64,000 nucleotides of DNA, taken from the NCBI RefSeq assembly GCF_030159055.1, contig NZ_BQXQ01000005.1, positions 1 through 64,000 of the forward strand, in the 5' to 3' direction. The position numbers and the translations under genes were made by a program. The notes under the pieces were generated by a model. That model searched no databases. It was not told the origin of the DNA and saw only the letters and a list, made by a program, of their open reading frames with translations. This DNA comes from Acidovorax sp. SUPP3334. Lineage in GTDB: Bacteria > Pseudomonadota > Gammaproteobacteria > Burkholderiales > Burkholderiaceae_C. Below, piece by piece: positions 25,362-33,997 of this stretch. Position 1 is the first letter of the stretch. Each line of letters begins with the position of its first letter.

Positions 25362-26741
25362 ATGAGCTTGCGTATCTACAACACGCTGTCGCGTGCGCTG
25401 GAGCCTTTTTCCCCGCTGGAGCCCGGACATGTGCGCATGTATGTCTGCGGCATGACGATCTACGACCTGTGTCACATCGGCCATGCCCGCATGATGATGG
25501 CGTTCGACGTCGTGCAGCGCTGGCTCAAGAGCAGCGGCCTGCGCGTGACCTACGTGCGCAACATCACCGACATCGATGACAAGATCATCCGGCGTGCGGT
25601 CGAGCGTGGCATCACCATCCGCCAGCTGACCGACGAGATGATCGCCGCCATGCACCAGGACATCGGCGCGCTGGGCATCGAATCGCCCTCCATCGAACCG
25701 CGCGCCACCGAATACGTGCCGCAGATGCTCGCGTTGATCGGCACGCTCGAGAACAAGGGCCTGGCCTACCGCGCCAGCGGCGGCGATGTGAACTACGCCG
25801 TGCGCAAGTTCGCGGGCTACGGCAAGCTGTCCGGCAAATCGCTGGACGAATTGCGCGCAGGCGAGCGAGTGGCGGTGGCCGACGGCAAGGACGATCCGCT
25901 CGACTTCGTGCTGTGGAAATCCGCCAAGCCCGAGGAGCCGCCCGAGGCCAAGTGGGACAGCCCCTTCGGCGCCGGCCGGCCCGGCTGGCACATCGAGTGC
26001 TCGGCCATGAGCTGCGCCACCCTGGGCGAGAGCTTCGACATCCACGGCGGCGGTGCCGACCTGCAGTTTCCGCACCACGAAAACGAGATCGCGCAAAGCG
26101 AAGGCGCCACCGGCAAACCCCTGGCGCGCTTCTGGGTGCACAACGGGTTCGTGCGTGTGGACAACGAGAAGATGAGCAAGTCGCTCGGCAACTTCTTCAC
26201 CATCCGCGACGTGCTGGCCAAGTACGACGCCGAGACCGTGCGGTTCTTCATCGTGCGCGCCCATTACCGCAGCGCGCTCAATTACAGCGACGCCCATCTG
26301 GACGATGCCCGCGCTGCGCTCAAGCGCCTTTACACGGCCCTGAGCCTCGTCGCGCCGCAGCCGATGCAGGCGATCGACTGGAACGATTCCTACGCAGCCC
26401 GCTTCAAGGCCGCGATGGATGAGGATTTCGGCACGCCCGAAGCCATTGCCGTGCTGTTCGATCTGGCGGGCGAGGTCAACCGCACGCAGTCGCCGCAGAT
26501 GGCCGGGCTGCTCAAGGCGCTGGCCGGCTGTCTTGGCCTGCTGCAGGGCGATCCACAGGCTTTTCTGAAAGCCGGCGCTACGCTCGACGAACCCGCCATC
26601 CAGGCGCAGATCGCGGCACGCGCCGCGGCCAAGGCCGCCAAGGACTTCGCCGAAGCCGACCGCATCCGCAAGGCTCTGCTGGAGCAAGGCATCGTCCTCA
26701 AGGATTCGGCGGCCGGAACCACCTGGGAGGCGGCGCAGTGA
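25362..26741 (+). CDS. cysS: cysteine--tRNA ligase
   Basis: A 459-residue class I synthetase that activates cysteine and charges tRNA-Cys. The HIGH motif is in [13 protein letters not shown], just after the zinc-ligand Cys of [10 protein letters not shown]. Further zinc ligands are in HIECSAM and HHENE. The KMSKS loop is [10 protein letters not shown]. Length and start (ATG 25362) agree with the family. Its stop is followed after 18 bp by a repeat copy that reaches into the glycosylase gene. Confidence 0.95.
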   Translation: MSLRIYNTLSRALEPFSPLEPGHVRMYVCGMTIYDLCHIGHARMMMAFDVVQRWLKSSGLRVTYVRNITDIDDKIIRRAVERGITIRQLTDEMIAAMHQDIGALGIESPSIEPRATEYVPQMLALIGTLENKGLAYRASGGDVNYAVRKFAGYGKLSGKSLDELRAGERVAVADGKDDPLDFVLWKSAKPEEPPEAKWDSPFGAGRPGWHIECSAMSCATLGESFDIHGGGADLQFPHHENEIAQSEGATGKPLARFWVHNGFVRVDNEKMSKSLGNFFTIRDVLAKYDAETVRFFIVRAHYRSALNYSDAHLDDARAALKRLYTALSLVAPQPMQAIDWNDSYAARFKAAMDEDFGTPEAIAVLFDLAGEVNRTQSPQMAGLLKALAGCLGLLQGDPQAFLKAGATLDEPAIQAQIAARAAAKAAKDFAEADRIRKALLEQGIVLKDSAAGTTWEAAQ

Positions 26742-26759
26742 GCGGTTTTGGGTTGAATT

Positions 26760-26810
26760 GGCCTCTGGCGCAGATGGGATAAGCGGTGGCAGCTACGAAA
26801 AAGATAGCGG
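26760..26810 (+). repeat. ATAGC-cored repeat, copy 3 (supplies glycosylase start)
   Basis: GGCCTCTGGCGCAGATGGGA leads to GCTACGAAAAAGATAGC and lines up base by base with copy 5 in the tctD-like gene. It contains the GTG start codon of the glycosylase gene. Confidence 0.75.
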
Positions 26811-27445
26811 GTGACGAACCTCAGCTGATCGCGCCCGCGTACTGGGCCGAGGCACGCAAGCACCTCGTCAAAAAAGACCGCGTCATGAAGCGGCTCATTC
26901 CCGAGTTGGGCGATGTGGCCTTGCGCCAGCGGGGCGATGCGTTCACCACCCTGGCGCGCAGCATCGTCGGCCAGCAGGTGTCGGTGGCGTCGGCGCAAAA
27001 GGTGTGGAACCGCTTCGCGGCGCTGCCCCGCACCATGACGCCGGCCAGCGTGCTCAAGCTCAAGGTGGACGACATGCGCGGCGCTGGCCTGTCCGCGCGC
27101 AAGGTGGACTACCTGGTCGATCTTGCGCTGCATTTCGACAGCGGCAAGCTGCACGTGAAAGACTGGGACGCGATGGACGACGAGGCCATCACGGAAGAAC
27201 TGGTCGCCATCCGCGGCATCGGCCGCTGGACGGCGGATATGTTTCTCATCTTTCACCTGGCCCGCCCCAATGTGCTGCCGCTGGACGATGCCACGCTGAT
27301 CCAGGGCATCAGCCAGCATTATTTTTCGGGCGATCCCGTGAGCCGCAGCGATGCCCGCGAAGTGGCCGAGGCCTGGAAGCCCTGGTGCAGCGTGGCGAGT
27401 TGGTATATTTGGCGGTCGCTCGCCCCGTTGCCGGTGGACTATTGA
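26786..27445 (+). CDS. DNA-3-methyladenine glycosylase II family protein
   Basis: A 219-residue HhH-GPD superfamily base-excision glycosylase that removes alkylated purines from DNA. The helix-hairpin-helix is [17 protein letters not shown], and the catalytic Asp is in VLPLDDATL. The conserved IVGQQVS element ([14 protein letters not shown]) is present. There is no FeS cluster Cys set, which favours AlkA/MAG over Nth/MutY. The GTG at 26786 and the first residues (MAATKKIAG) lie inside a repeat copy, so the N-terminus is repeat-derived. It lies between cysS and accA on the same strand. Confidence 0.88.
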   Translation: MAATKKIAGDEPQLIAPAYWAEARKHLVKKDRVMKRLIPELGDVALRQRGDAFTTLARSIVGQQVSVASAQKVWNRFAALPRTMTPASVLKLKVDDMRGAGLSARKVDYLVDLALHFDSGKLHVKDWDAMDDEAITEELVAIRGIGRWTADMFLIFHLARPNVLPLDDATLIQGISQHYFSGDPVSRSDAREVAEAWKPWCSVASWYIWRSLAPLPVDY

Positions 27446-27533
27446 CGCCCTCGCGGGAGGGAGCGGCAACCGATGCTGCGTCCGTGCCCGTGGTGCTGGC
27501 CTGAACAGGGCGAGGAGCCCAAGGAGAATTACG

Positions 27534-28511
27534 TTGGCGAAAAAAACCTTTCTGGATTTCGAGCAGCCGATTGCCGAGCTCGAGGGAAAAATCGAAGAAC
27601 TGCGCTACGTGCAGACCGAAAGCGCGGTCGATATTTCGGAAGAAATCGATCAGCTCAGCAAGAAGAGCCACCAGCTCACCAAGGACATCTACAGCGAGCT
27701 GTCGCCCTGGCAGATCACCAAGATCGCCCGCCACCCCGAGCGCCCCTACACGCTCGACTACGTGCGCGACATCTTCACCGACTTCGTCGAGCTGCACGGC
27801 GACCGCCACTTCGCCGATGACCTGTCCATCGTCGGGGGGCTGGCCCGCTTCAACGGCCATGCCTGCATGGTGCTGGGCCACCAGAAGGGCCGCGACACCA
27901 AGGAACGCGCCGCGCGCAATTTCGGCATGAGCCGTCCCGAGGGCTACCGCAAGGCCCTGCGCCTCATGAAGACGGCCGAGAAGTTCAAGCTCCCGGTGTT
28001 TACCTTCGTGGACACGCCCGGCGCCTATCCCGGCATCGATGCCGAAGAACGCGGCCAGTCCGAGGCCATCGGCCGCAACATCTTCGAGATGGCGCAACTG
28101 GAAGTGCCCATCATCACCACCGTGATCGGCGAGGGCGGCTCCGGCGGCGCGCTGGCCATCAGCGTGGCTGACCAAGTCGTCATGCTGCAGTACTCCATCT
28201 ACTCGGTGATCAGCCCCGAAGGCTGCGCTTCCATTCTTTGGAAGACCAGCGACAAGGCGCAGGACGCGGCCGATGCCATGGGCATCACGGCGCACCGCCT
28301 GAAGGCCCTGGGCCTCGTGGACAAGATCGTGAGCGAGCCCGTGGGCGGCGCCCACCGCGACCACAAGCAGATGGCCGCCTTCCTGAAGCGCGCCCTGGGC
28401 GATGCATTCCGCCAGTTGGCCGATCTCAAGACGAAGGAATTGCTCGATCGCCGCTATGAGCGCCTGCAGAGCTATGGCCGCTTCACCGACACCAAGGCGG
28501 AAACCCGCTGA
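27534..28511 (+). CDS. accA: acetyl-CoA carboxylase carboxyltransferase subunit alpha
   Basis: A 325-residue subunit that with AccD transfers CO2 from carboxybiotin to acetyl-CoA, giving malonyl-CoA for fatty acid synthesis. Conserved stretches include [18 protein letters not shown] at the N-terminus, [18 protein letters not shown] and [12 protein letters not shown] for the acyl-CoA pocket and oxyanion holes. The start is a TTG at 27534 with AAGGAG seven bases upstream; this gives the exact family N-terminus, and no ATG is nearby. A terminator lies at 28552. Confidence 0.95.
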   Translation: MAKKTFLDFEQPIAELEGKIEELRYVQTESAVDISEEIDQLSKKSHQLTKDIYSELSPWQITKIARHPERPYTLDYVRDIFTDFVELHGDRHFADDLSIVGGLARFNGHACMVLGHQKGRDTKERAARNFGMSRPEGYRKALRLMKTAEKFKLPVFTFVDTPGAYPGIDAEERGQSEAIGRNIFEMAQLEVPIITTVIGEGGSGGALAISVADQVVMLQYSIYSVISPEGCASILWKTSDKAQDAADAMGITAHRLKALGLVDKIVSEPVGGAHRDHKQMAAFLKRALGDAFRQLADLKTKELLDRRYERLQSYGRFTDTKAETR

Positions 28512-28551
28512 ACGTCCGTTCGGCAGCGACCTGCTGCCGGCGTGAACCCTG

Positions 28552-28575
28552 CGGCCCTTCGGGGCCGTTTTCATT
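28552..28575 (+). terminator. Rho-independent terminator after accA
   Basis: Hairpin CGGCCC-TTC-GGGGCCG followed by TTTTCATT, 40 bp after the accA stop and before tilS. Confidence 0.8.
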
Positions 28576-28621
28576 GGTGAGAGCGCAAAGCTTCACGCTC
28601 TTCAAGGAACAGGCCTTTTGC

Positions 28622-29572
28622 ATGACGCAGTCCTTCGATGCCGCCATGGATGCTTTCACCCCGGCCCTGCCGCTGGCCGTGGGGCTGAGTGGCGGGGCCG
28701 ACTCCACCGCGCTGCTGCTGGCCTGCGCGGGTCGGTGGCCCGGCCAGGTGCATGCGTTCCATGTGCACCATGGACTGCAGGCGGCAGCCGATGGCTTCGA
28801 GCGCCACTGCACCGCTCTGTGCGAGCGCATGGGCGTTCCGCTGCAGGTGGCGCGCGTGGACGCTCGCCCCGCGCCGGGTCAGAGCCCGGAAGACACGGCC
28901 CGTCGGATGCGGTACGAGGCTTTTGCGGGCCTGGCACAAGTAACACTAGGGCATGATGCTATAAAAACAATAGCATTGGCCCAGCATGCGGATGACCAGG
29001 CCGAAACCCTGCTGCTGGCACTGTCGCGGGGCGCCGGGGTGCCGGGGCTGGCGTCCATGCCTGCGCACTGGCAGCGCGACGGCCTTGCCTGGCAGCGGCC
29101 CTTGCTGCGGGTGGCCGGCGCCGATGTTCGCGCCTGGCTGGTGGCGCGGGGCGAGCCGTGGGTGGAAGACCCTACCAATGGCGATGAGCACTACACGCGC
29201 AACCGCATCCGCCACCGGCTGCTGCCGGCGCTCGACGCCGCGTTCCCCCAGTTTCGCGACACCTTCGCACGCAGCGCCGAGCATGCCGCGCAGGCCAGCG
29301 AACTGCTGCAGGAACTGGCCGAGGCCGATCTGGTCGCCGTAGGCGTGCCGCCGCGGCTGGCGGCCGTGCAGGCGCTGAGCCGGGCCCGGCAGGCCAACGT
29401 GCTGCGCCACTGGCTGCGCAGCGTGCACGGCACCACGCCGGCCGCGGCCCAACTGGCCGAACTGCTGGACCAGATCGCCGCGTGCACCACGCGTGGCCAT
29501 CGCATCCGCATCAAGGTCGGCCGCGGCTTCGCGGTGCGCGAGGCCCAAGTGCTCGGTTGGTACAATTCCTAG
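28622..29572 (+). CDS. tilS: tRNA(Ile)-lysidine synthetase
   Basis: A 316-residue PP-loop ATPase that converts C34 of the CAU-anticodon tRNA-Ile to lysidine so that it reads AUA. The PP-loop is VGLSGGADSTALLL, and the second ATP motif AQHADDQAETLLL is intact, as is DPTNGDEHYTRNRIRHRLLP. ATG 28622 is used. Residues about 104-118 (AQVTLGHDAIKTIAL) are encoded by a complete copy of the ATAGC-cored repeat (28927-28976), in frame and just before the AQHADDQ motif. The reading frame is kept and the protein looks functional. Confidence 0.92.
   Translation: MTQSFDAAMDAFTPALPLAVGLSGGADSTALLLACAGRWPGQVHAFHVHHGLQAAADGFERHCTALCERMGVPLQVARVDARPAPGQSPEDTARRMRYEAFAGLAQVTLGHDAIKTIALAQHADDQAETLLLALSRGAGVPGLASMPAHWQRDGLAWQRPLLRVAGADVRAWLVARGEPWVEDPTNGDEHYTRNRIRHRLLPALDAAFPQFRDTFARSAEHAAQASELLQELAEADLVAVGVPPRLAAVQALSRARQANVLRHWLRSVHGTTPAAAQLAELLDQIAACTTRGHRIRIKVGRGFAVREAQVLGWYNS
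28927..28976 (+). repeat. ATAGC-cored repeat, copy 4 (inside tilS)
   Basis: CACTAGGGCATGATGCTATA and the following AATAGC match copy 1 (GACTAGGGCATTATGCTATC) almost base for base, with a GGCCTggCaCAA arm upstream. It is translated as part of TilS. Confidence 0.8.
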
Positions 29573-29667
29573 GTTTTGGTCCCCATCCCTGCACGAAAAA
29601 CGGCGGCGCGCCAGAACAACTTTCTCCTCCTTAGCGCCGGCTTTCGTTTCGTCATTCCAGATATCCA

Positions 29668-30936
29668 ATGGCACTGATCGTTCATAAATACGGCGGCACG
29701 TCGATGGGCTCCACGGAGCGCATCCGCAACGTCGCCAAGCGCGTGGCCAAGTGGGCGCGGGCCGGCCACCAGATGGTGGTGGTACCCAGCGCCATGAGTG
29801 GCGAAACCAACCGCCTGCTCGGGCTGGCCAAAGACCTGGCGCCTTCGCGCGCCACCGATGCGTACCACCGCGAACTCGACATGCTGGCCTCCACCGGCGA
29901 GCAGGCGTCTTCCGCGCTGCTGGCCATTGCGCTGCAGTCCGAAGGCATGGAGTCGGTGAGCTACGCCGGCTGGCAGGTGCCGATCCGTACCAACAGCGCC
30001 TACACCAAGGCCCGCATCGAATCCATCGACGACCAGCGCGTGCGCGCCGATCTGTCCGCTGGCAAGGTCGTGATCGTGACGGGCTTTCAAGGCATCGACG
30101 AACACGGCCACATCACCACGCTGGGCCGCGGCGGTTCGGACACCTCCGCCGTCGCTGTGGCTGCCGCCATGAAGGCTGCCGAGTGCCTGATCTACACCGA
30201 CGTGGATGGCGTGTACACGACTGATCCGCGCGTGGTGCAGGAGGCGCGCCGCCTGGCCACCGTGAGCTTCGAGGAAATGCTGGAGATGGCCAGCCTGGGC
30301 AGCAAGGTGCTCCAGATCCGCTCGGTGGAGTTCGCCGGCAAATACAAGGTGCCATTGCGCGTGCTGTCCAGCTTCACGCCGTGGGACATCGATATCAATG
30401 AAGAAGCCCGCTCCGGCACGCTGATCACTTTTGAGGAAGACGAAAAAATGGAACAAGCCGTTGTGTCCGGCATCGCATTCAACCGCGACGAGGCCAAGAT
30501 CTCCGTGCTCGGCGTGCCCGACAAGCCAGGCATCGCCTACCAGATCCTGGGCGCCGTGGCTGATGCGAACATCGACGTCGATGTGATCATCCAGAACCTC
30601 AGCAAAGACGGCAAGACCGACTTCAGCTTCACCGTGAATCGCTCGGACTACGCGCGCACGGTCGATCTGCTCAAGGAAAAGGTCGTTCCCGCACTGGGCG
30701 CGCAGGAAGTGGTGGGCGACGCCAAGATCTGCAAGGTCAGCATCGTCGGCATCGGCATGCGCAGCCATGTCGGCGTGGCCGCCAAGATGTTCCGCGTGCT
30801 GAGCGAGGAGGGCATCAACATCCAGATGATCTCGACCTCCGAAATCAAGACTTCTGTCGTGATCGACGAGAAGTACGTCGAGCTGGCCGTGCGCACTCTG
30901 CACAAGGCGTTCGAACTGGACCAGCCGCAGGCTTGA
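29668..30936 (+). CDS. lysC: aspartate kinase
   Basis: A 422-residue enzyme that phosphorylates aspartate, the first step to lysine, methionine and threonine. The N-terminal kinase domain opens with VHKYGGTSMGSTERI (K-Y-G-G-T-S) and contains GRGGSDTSAVA and the IYTDVDGVYTTDPR block. Two C-terminal ACT domains (from about residues 265 and 345) bind the feedback inhibitors. The monofunctional length and ACT pair fit the lysine/threonine-inhibited class. An internal start for a separate beta subunit is possible, as in some relatives, but is not shown. ATG 29668; no strong ribosome binding site. tRNA-Ser follows 42 bp downstream. Confidence 0.95.
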   Translation: MALIVHKYGGTSMGSTERIRNVAKRVAKWARAGHQMVVVPSAMSGETNRLLGLAKDLAPSRATDAYHRELDMLASTGEQASSALLAIALQSEGMESVSYAGWQVPIRTNSAYTKARIESIDDQRVRADLSAGKVVIVTGFQGIDEHGHITTLGRGGSDTSAVAVAAAMKAAECLIYTDVDGVYTTDPRVVQEARRLATVSFEEMLEMASLGSKVLQIRSVEFAGKYKVPLRVLSSFTPWDIDINEEARSGTLITFEEDEKMEQAVVSGIAFNRDEAKISVLGVPDKPGIAYQILGAVADANIDVDVIIQNLSKDGKTDFSFTVNRSDYARTVDLLKEKVVPALGAQEVVGDAKICKVSIVGIGMRSHVGVAAKMFRVLSEEGINIQMISTSEIKTSVVIDEKYVELAVRTLHKAFELDQPQA

Positions 30937-30978
30937 CCCAGGAAAAACGCCTTTAATCTGAGGCATAATAGAGGGATT

Positions 30979-31071
30979 GGAAACGTGACCGAGTGGCCGA
31001 AGGTGCTCCCCTGCTAAGGGAGTATGGGGTGTAGAGCCTCATCGAGGGTTCGAATCCCTCCGTTTCCGCCA
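30979..31071 (+). tRNA. tRNA-Ser(GCU)
   Basis: A 93-nt tRNA including an encoded CCA. Acceptor arms GGAAACG and CGTTTCC pair fully. The anticodon stem CTCCC/GGGAG encloses loop CTGCTAA with anticodon GCT at 31013-31015. A long variable arm (TATGGGGTGTAGAGCCTCAT region) and the T loop GGTTCGAATCC identify a serine tRNA reading AGC/AGU codons. It is followed at once by a strong terminator. Confidence 0.97.
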
Positions 31072-31074
31072 GAT

Positions 31075-31110
31075 AAAGCCCTGTAAATCTACGATTTACA
31101 GGGCTTTTTT
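31075..31110 (+). terminator. Rho-independent terminator after tRNA-Ser
   Basis: A perfect 15-bp stem (AAAGCCCTGTAAATC / GATTTACAGGGCTTT) with a TAC loop and a run of six T, four bases after the tRNA. Confidence 0.95.
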
Positions 31111-31253
31111 CATGGATTTGCGCGTTTGCTCTTGGTGCAGACCGCTTGCCTTTTAATGCACGTCGTAAAAATGTTTGGCTCGGCCGAACAGTCGGTAGTG
31201 TCAGTTCGGCTGGATTGCATCAACAAGTCAATTGGATCAATCTGGTTTAAAAA

Positions 31254-31267
31254 TTGACCTGGATCAA
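31254..31267. promoter_or_regulatory. FNR/Anr-type binding site
   Basis: TTGAC-CTGG-ATCAA matches the FNR/Anr consensus TTGAT-N4-ATCAA with one mismatch. A related TCAATTGGATCAA lies about 20 bp upstream. The site is 135 bp before the glycine-zipper gene at 31402, which it may activate under low oxygen. Confidence 0.55.
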
Positions 31268-31401
31268 TCTTGTTGCTGCGATTGGGTGTCGTCCGACAGC
31301 TTTGCAATCCTCGGGACGGCGTTAGCGCCATCAGGCGCTCCTTACAACGGAAGTGCGACCAAGCATCTTGCTTGCGAACATGACCTGAAAAGGAGTTTCT
31401 G

Positions 31402-31776
31402 ATGAGCTCGTCTACCACCCATCTTTCCAGCCGTGCACTTGATTCCGATTTGGCAGAACAAGCGCGTCCCGGCCACGGCATTCCTTCTCAAGATCCTGCG
31501 TCCGCAGCGCAATTTGCGCTGTCGCCCCAAGAGGCTGAGCGTGAATCCAATTCATCCCTCATGGGAGGCGGATTTATGGCCGGAGCTGCTGCTGGCGCAG
31601 CAGTAGGTGCTGCGGTTGCAGGGCCCGTCGGCGTGTTTGTCGGCAGCACCGTGGGCGCTGTCGCCGGAACCTTCGGTGGTGCCGCTGCCGGTAAGCTGGC
31701 CAAACCAGCAACTGTAGACGCCGTCGGAGTTGCGCCGACTTCCGAGAAGAATGTGAATTCTCTGCCGTCTCGATGA
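31402..31776 (+). CDS. small glycine-zipper protein
   Basis: A 124-residue protein. The first 50 residues are polar and Ser/Ala/Glu-rich with no signal peptide. Residues 53-99 form a Gly/Ala helical hairpin (GGGFMAGAAAGAAVGAAVAG and AGTFGGAAAGKLA) with G-x3-G spacing, the glycine-zipper pattern that packs membrane helices. The tail is short and polar. ATG 31402 follows AAAAGGAG, a strong ribosome binding site. It may insert in a membrane; the function is unknown. The FNR-type site upstream hints at oxygen control. Composition is lower in GC than the core genes. Confidence 0.65.
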   Translation: MSSSTTHLSSRALDSDLAEQARPGHGIPSQDPASAAQFALSPQEAERESNSSLMGGGFMAGAAAGAAVGAAVAGPVGVFVGSTVGAVAGTFGGAAAGKLAKPATVDAVGVAPTSEKNVNSLPSR

Positions 31777-32304
31777 ATTGTGGATTCTGCTTTTTTTGCG
31801 ATGCGATGCGACACCTTAGTGGTGCAACCGGCAGGAGACCTTTGCTGTGATCACATGCGCCATCTGGTGGCAAGGTGATTAATGGGTGAGGGCGGATACC
31901 GCGTCGGGTCCGTCGAACGCAGCGCCTTTCGTATGCTGTGCACACGACACATAAAAGACGGGGTGAATGCGCCTGACGCGCGCGCCCCAAGCACAAACGC
32001 CTTCGCCGCGAGTGGACACGGCATCGGCCTGAGACCCCGCCACCTGGCCAGGCGACGCGATGATAATTCGGGGGTTGTGATACAGCCTGTGAGTGGCGGT
32101 AAGTGCCGCCAGTGCATGTCAATTTGCAGCCAATCGCTGCTGCGGCTTCGCGCTGAGACCCGGGGTTTTATCACTCGGTAAGGGCATTTGCCGTTGCTGG
32201 TGGTAGGCAGTTCTCTAGACCTTGATCGAGATGGTGGCGGCTCTGCGCGGTGCGCGCGAATAAAAATGAAATGCACTGCCCTTCGAGCGGTCGCATCCCA
32301 GGCG
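31777..32304. other. intergenic region without supported gene
   Basis: Short open frames exist on both strands, but none has a ribosome binding site, a domain or consistent codon bias. An inverted motif GTGAGTGGCGGTAAGTGCCGCC (core GGCGGTAAGTGCCGCC near 32095-32110) could form a small hairpin. Nothing else is seen. Confidence 0.4.
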
Positions 32305-32751
32305 CTAAGGCGCCGAAGGCAGATAAAGCGACGCCGCGTCAGTGGCCAGCGCGTTCAGCAGGCCATCTGCGCCAAGGCGAAAGTGGGCGCCTGTCGTATT
32401 GGCGATGGCAACGTACGCTGCAAAGCAGTGAGCAGGCAAGGTCATCATTCCTACCGCGTCGCCAGAAACGATTTCAAATGCAGGAGGCGGTGGATTGGAG
32501 TCCAGGGTAAATCCAATGAGCATCATGGTGCCATGCACACCCACTTTCCCACCCGTGATCTCGATGCAACCGACGGCGTTCTCCACCGTGTAATCGTTGG
32601 TGGAATAGGAAGCCTGCCCCGACAGCGCGACGACGCGCACGCCGCGCGCTTTCACCACGCTGTAGTCGGTCCAATCGGTCGATAGGTTCAGGGGCGTGAA
32701 CTGTTGCATGAGGCCGCGGTGGCGCGCGCTCCTTGCTGGGTAGTTTTCCAT
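32305..32751 (-). CDS. hypothetical protein
   Basis: A 148-residue protein I do not recognise. Composition is protein-like: alternating beta patterns (GVRVVALSGQASYS, CIEITGGKVGVHGTMMLIGF) with normal hydrophobic spacing, a Pro run in the middle and a C-terminal Ala/Leu helix. There is no signal peptide. ATG 32751 is used; ATG 32709 (MQQFTPLNL) is equally possible, and neither has a strong ribosome binding site. It lies in the gene-poor stretch behind tRNA-Ser. A small beta-structured protein, perhaps phage-derived; that is a guess. Confidence 0.45.
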   Translation of the reverse strand: MENYPARSARHRGLMQQFTPLNLSTDWTDYSVVKARGVRVVALSGQASYSTNDYTVENAVGCIEITGGKVGVHGTMMLIGFTLDSNPPPPAFEIVSGDAVGMMTLPAHCFAAYVAIANTTGAHFRLGADGLLNALATDAASLYLPSAP

Positions 32752-33309
32752 GGGAGAGTGAATGGTTGTGCTGGAAAGAAAATCGGCAGTCAGCGTTGCT
32801 GGTCATGCCTTGAAGGCCTGCGGCGTTGGCTATTCAGACGGATTCCTGGCAAACGATTGATCGACGACACGCAACCTGCAAGCGGCACTCGCTCATTCGT
32901 CGTGGATTTTTGTTGTGCATGGCTTATCTCCTTGTCCTTTGGTTCGCAAACAGACCTTACCTTTGACCTTTTGGGCGTTACGAAAGGTTGCGCTGACGCC
33001 ACGAACTGAGGCGTAGGAGAAGCCTGACTAGCGAGTCAGGCAGCGTTGCATCGGTGTAACGAATTGCGGTTTTTGTGACGTTGCGTGATTCATTCACCAC
33101 GCGAAGGATTTTTACGCTGTCGCATTCCATCTGCTGAAAATGGAAGACGGTGGGACTGAGGCAGAGAGAGATGGGTAGCGTTAATAGCAAATTCGCAACA
33201 TTCCGTTGAATGAAACGATATTCCTGTTGCGAATCGGCATTTTGAATTTATGATTCACCTGTCGGCAACTCCAGCCGACACCTCCCTTTCTTGCTCTTTA
33301 GCAAGTTTT

Positions 33310-33337
33310 AGCCCGCCTCGTGCGGGCTATTTTTTTG
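33310..33337 (+). terminator. Rho-independent terminator, possible sRNA end 1
   Basis: AGCCCGC-CTCGT-GCGGGCT followed by ATTTTTTT. A second small hairpin (GTCGGC ... GCCGAC, 33260-33278) lies upstream, with no coding gene between. Confidence 0.75.
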
Positions 33338-33447
33338 GGTTGTCAGCAGACAGTAAGGGACATGCCCAAAATGGGCTCCACCTGACGGGGGCATCGCCTC
33401 CCCTACGGAATCCGGGCTGTGACCAGGCCGCAATGCCTGCCCGACTT

Positions 33448-33476
33448 TGCCCGCCTTCGTGCGGGCATTTTCTTTT
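33448..33476 (+). terminator. Rho-independent terminator, possible sRNA end 2
   Basis: TGCCCGC-CTTC-GTGCGGGCA followed by TTTTCTTTTC. It is very similar to the terminator 130 bp upstream, suggesting a duplicated unit. Confidence 0.7.
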
Positions 33477-33577
33477 CTGCGTCGATCCAGCACAGGCCGT
33501 GTGAGCGAAGCCGAAACAGGCTGACCGCCGCCCGAAGGCGACCACCACGAATTCGAACCGCTGAACCCGCCTGAAAC

Positions 33578-33997
33578 TTACTCGTCAGTGGACGCGCTCC
33601 AGCGGCTGCCCCAGTCGCGGGCTTGATCGATGTTTCGGCGATCGCGCTTGGTGGGCCTGCCTTCTTGCAGGCTGGCGGCGGGTTCCGGCGCCAGGCGGCG
33701 TTGTTCGGCCGCGATTTCCCGTGCGGCGATGCTTTCCGCTGTTTCTTCGTAGAGCAATTGGGCGACAGGCGCCGGGCCGCGCATGCCGCTCAGCGCCCGC
33801 ACGAGCACGGTGCGCTGCGTGGGGCCTTGCTTCAGGGCCACGCTGTCGCCGGGGCGCAATTCACGGGCGGCTTTGGTGGCTTGGCCGTTCACCGTGACCC
33901 GGCCTTTACCGATTTCTTCCACGGCCAGCGAGCGGGTTTTATAGAAACGGGCGCACCACAGCCATTTGTCCAGGCGCATCGATTCGGGAGCATTCAT
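33578..33997 (-). CDS. hslR: heat-shock protein 15 / S4-domain RNA-binding protein
   Basis: A 139-residue S4-domain protein. MRLDKWLWCARFYKTRS...IGKGRVTVNG is the S4 RNA-binding fold as found in Hsp15, which binds 50S subunits carrying stalled nascent chains and helps recycle them. The C-terminal third is basic and disordered (GRPTKRDRRNIDQARDWGSRW). ATG 33997 overlaps the TGA of the histidine kinase gene (ATGA), so it is translationally coupled to it and is the last gene of the tctD-like/tctE-like transcript. Confidence 0.85.
   Translation of the reverse strand: MNAPESMRLDKWLWCARFYKTRSLAVEEIGKGRVTVNGQATKAARELRPGDSVALKQGPTQRTVLVRALSGMRGPAPVAQLLYEETAESIAAREIAAEQRRLAPEPAASLQEGRPTKRDRRNIDQARDWGSRWSASTDE

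Larger units (their letters stand above)
32752..33577. other. gene-poor region with two terminators
   Basis: No supported protein gene over 826 bp. 33240-33480 holds two similar GC hairpins with T tracts (listed separately), each preceded by 70-110 bp of structured sequence, so small RNAs on the plus strand are possible. 32752-33240 shows AT-rich patches but nothing I can name. Confidence 0.5.

Noticed and set aside
28927-28976. Repeat copy inactivating tilS
   Set aside because: The copy is in frame and both ATP-binding motifs and the downstream sequence are intact, so tilS is not called a pseudogene.
31574-32122. 182-codon minus-strand frame after the glycine-zipper gene
   Set aside because: Arg/Pro-rich shadow composition, overlaps the better-supported plus-strand gene.
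31072-33577. Genomic island integrated at tRNA-Ser
   Set aside because: The region is gene-poor and unusual, but I found no integrase and no second copy of the tRNA 3' end as an attachment site.
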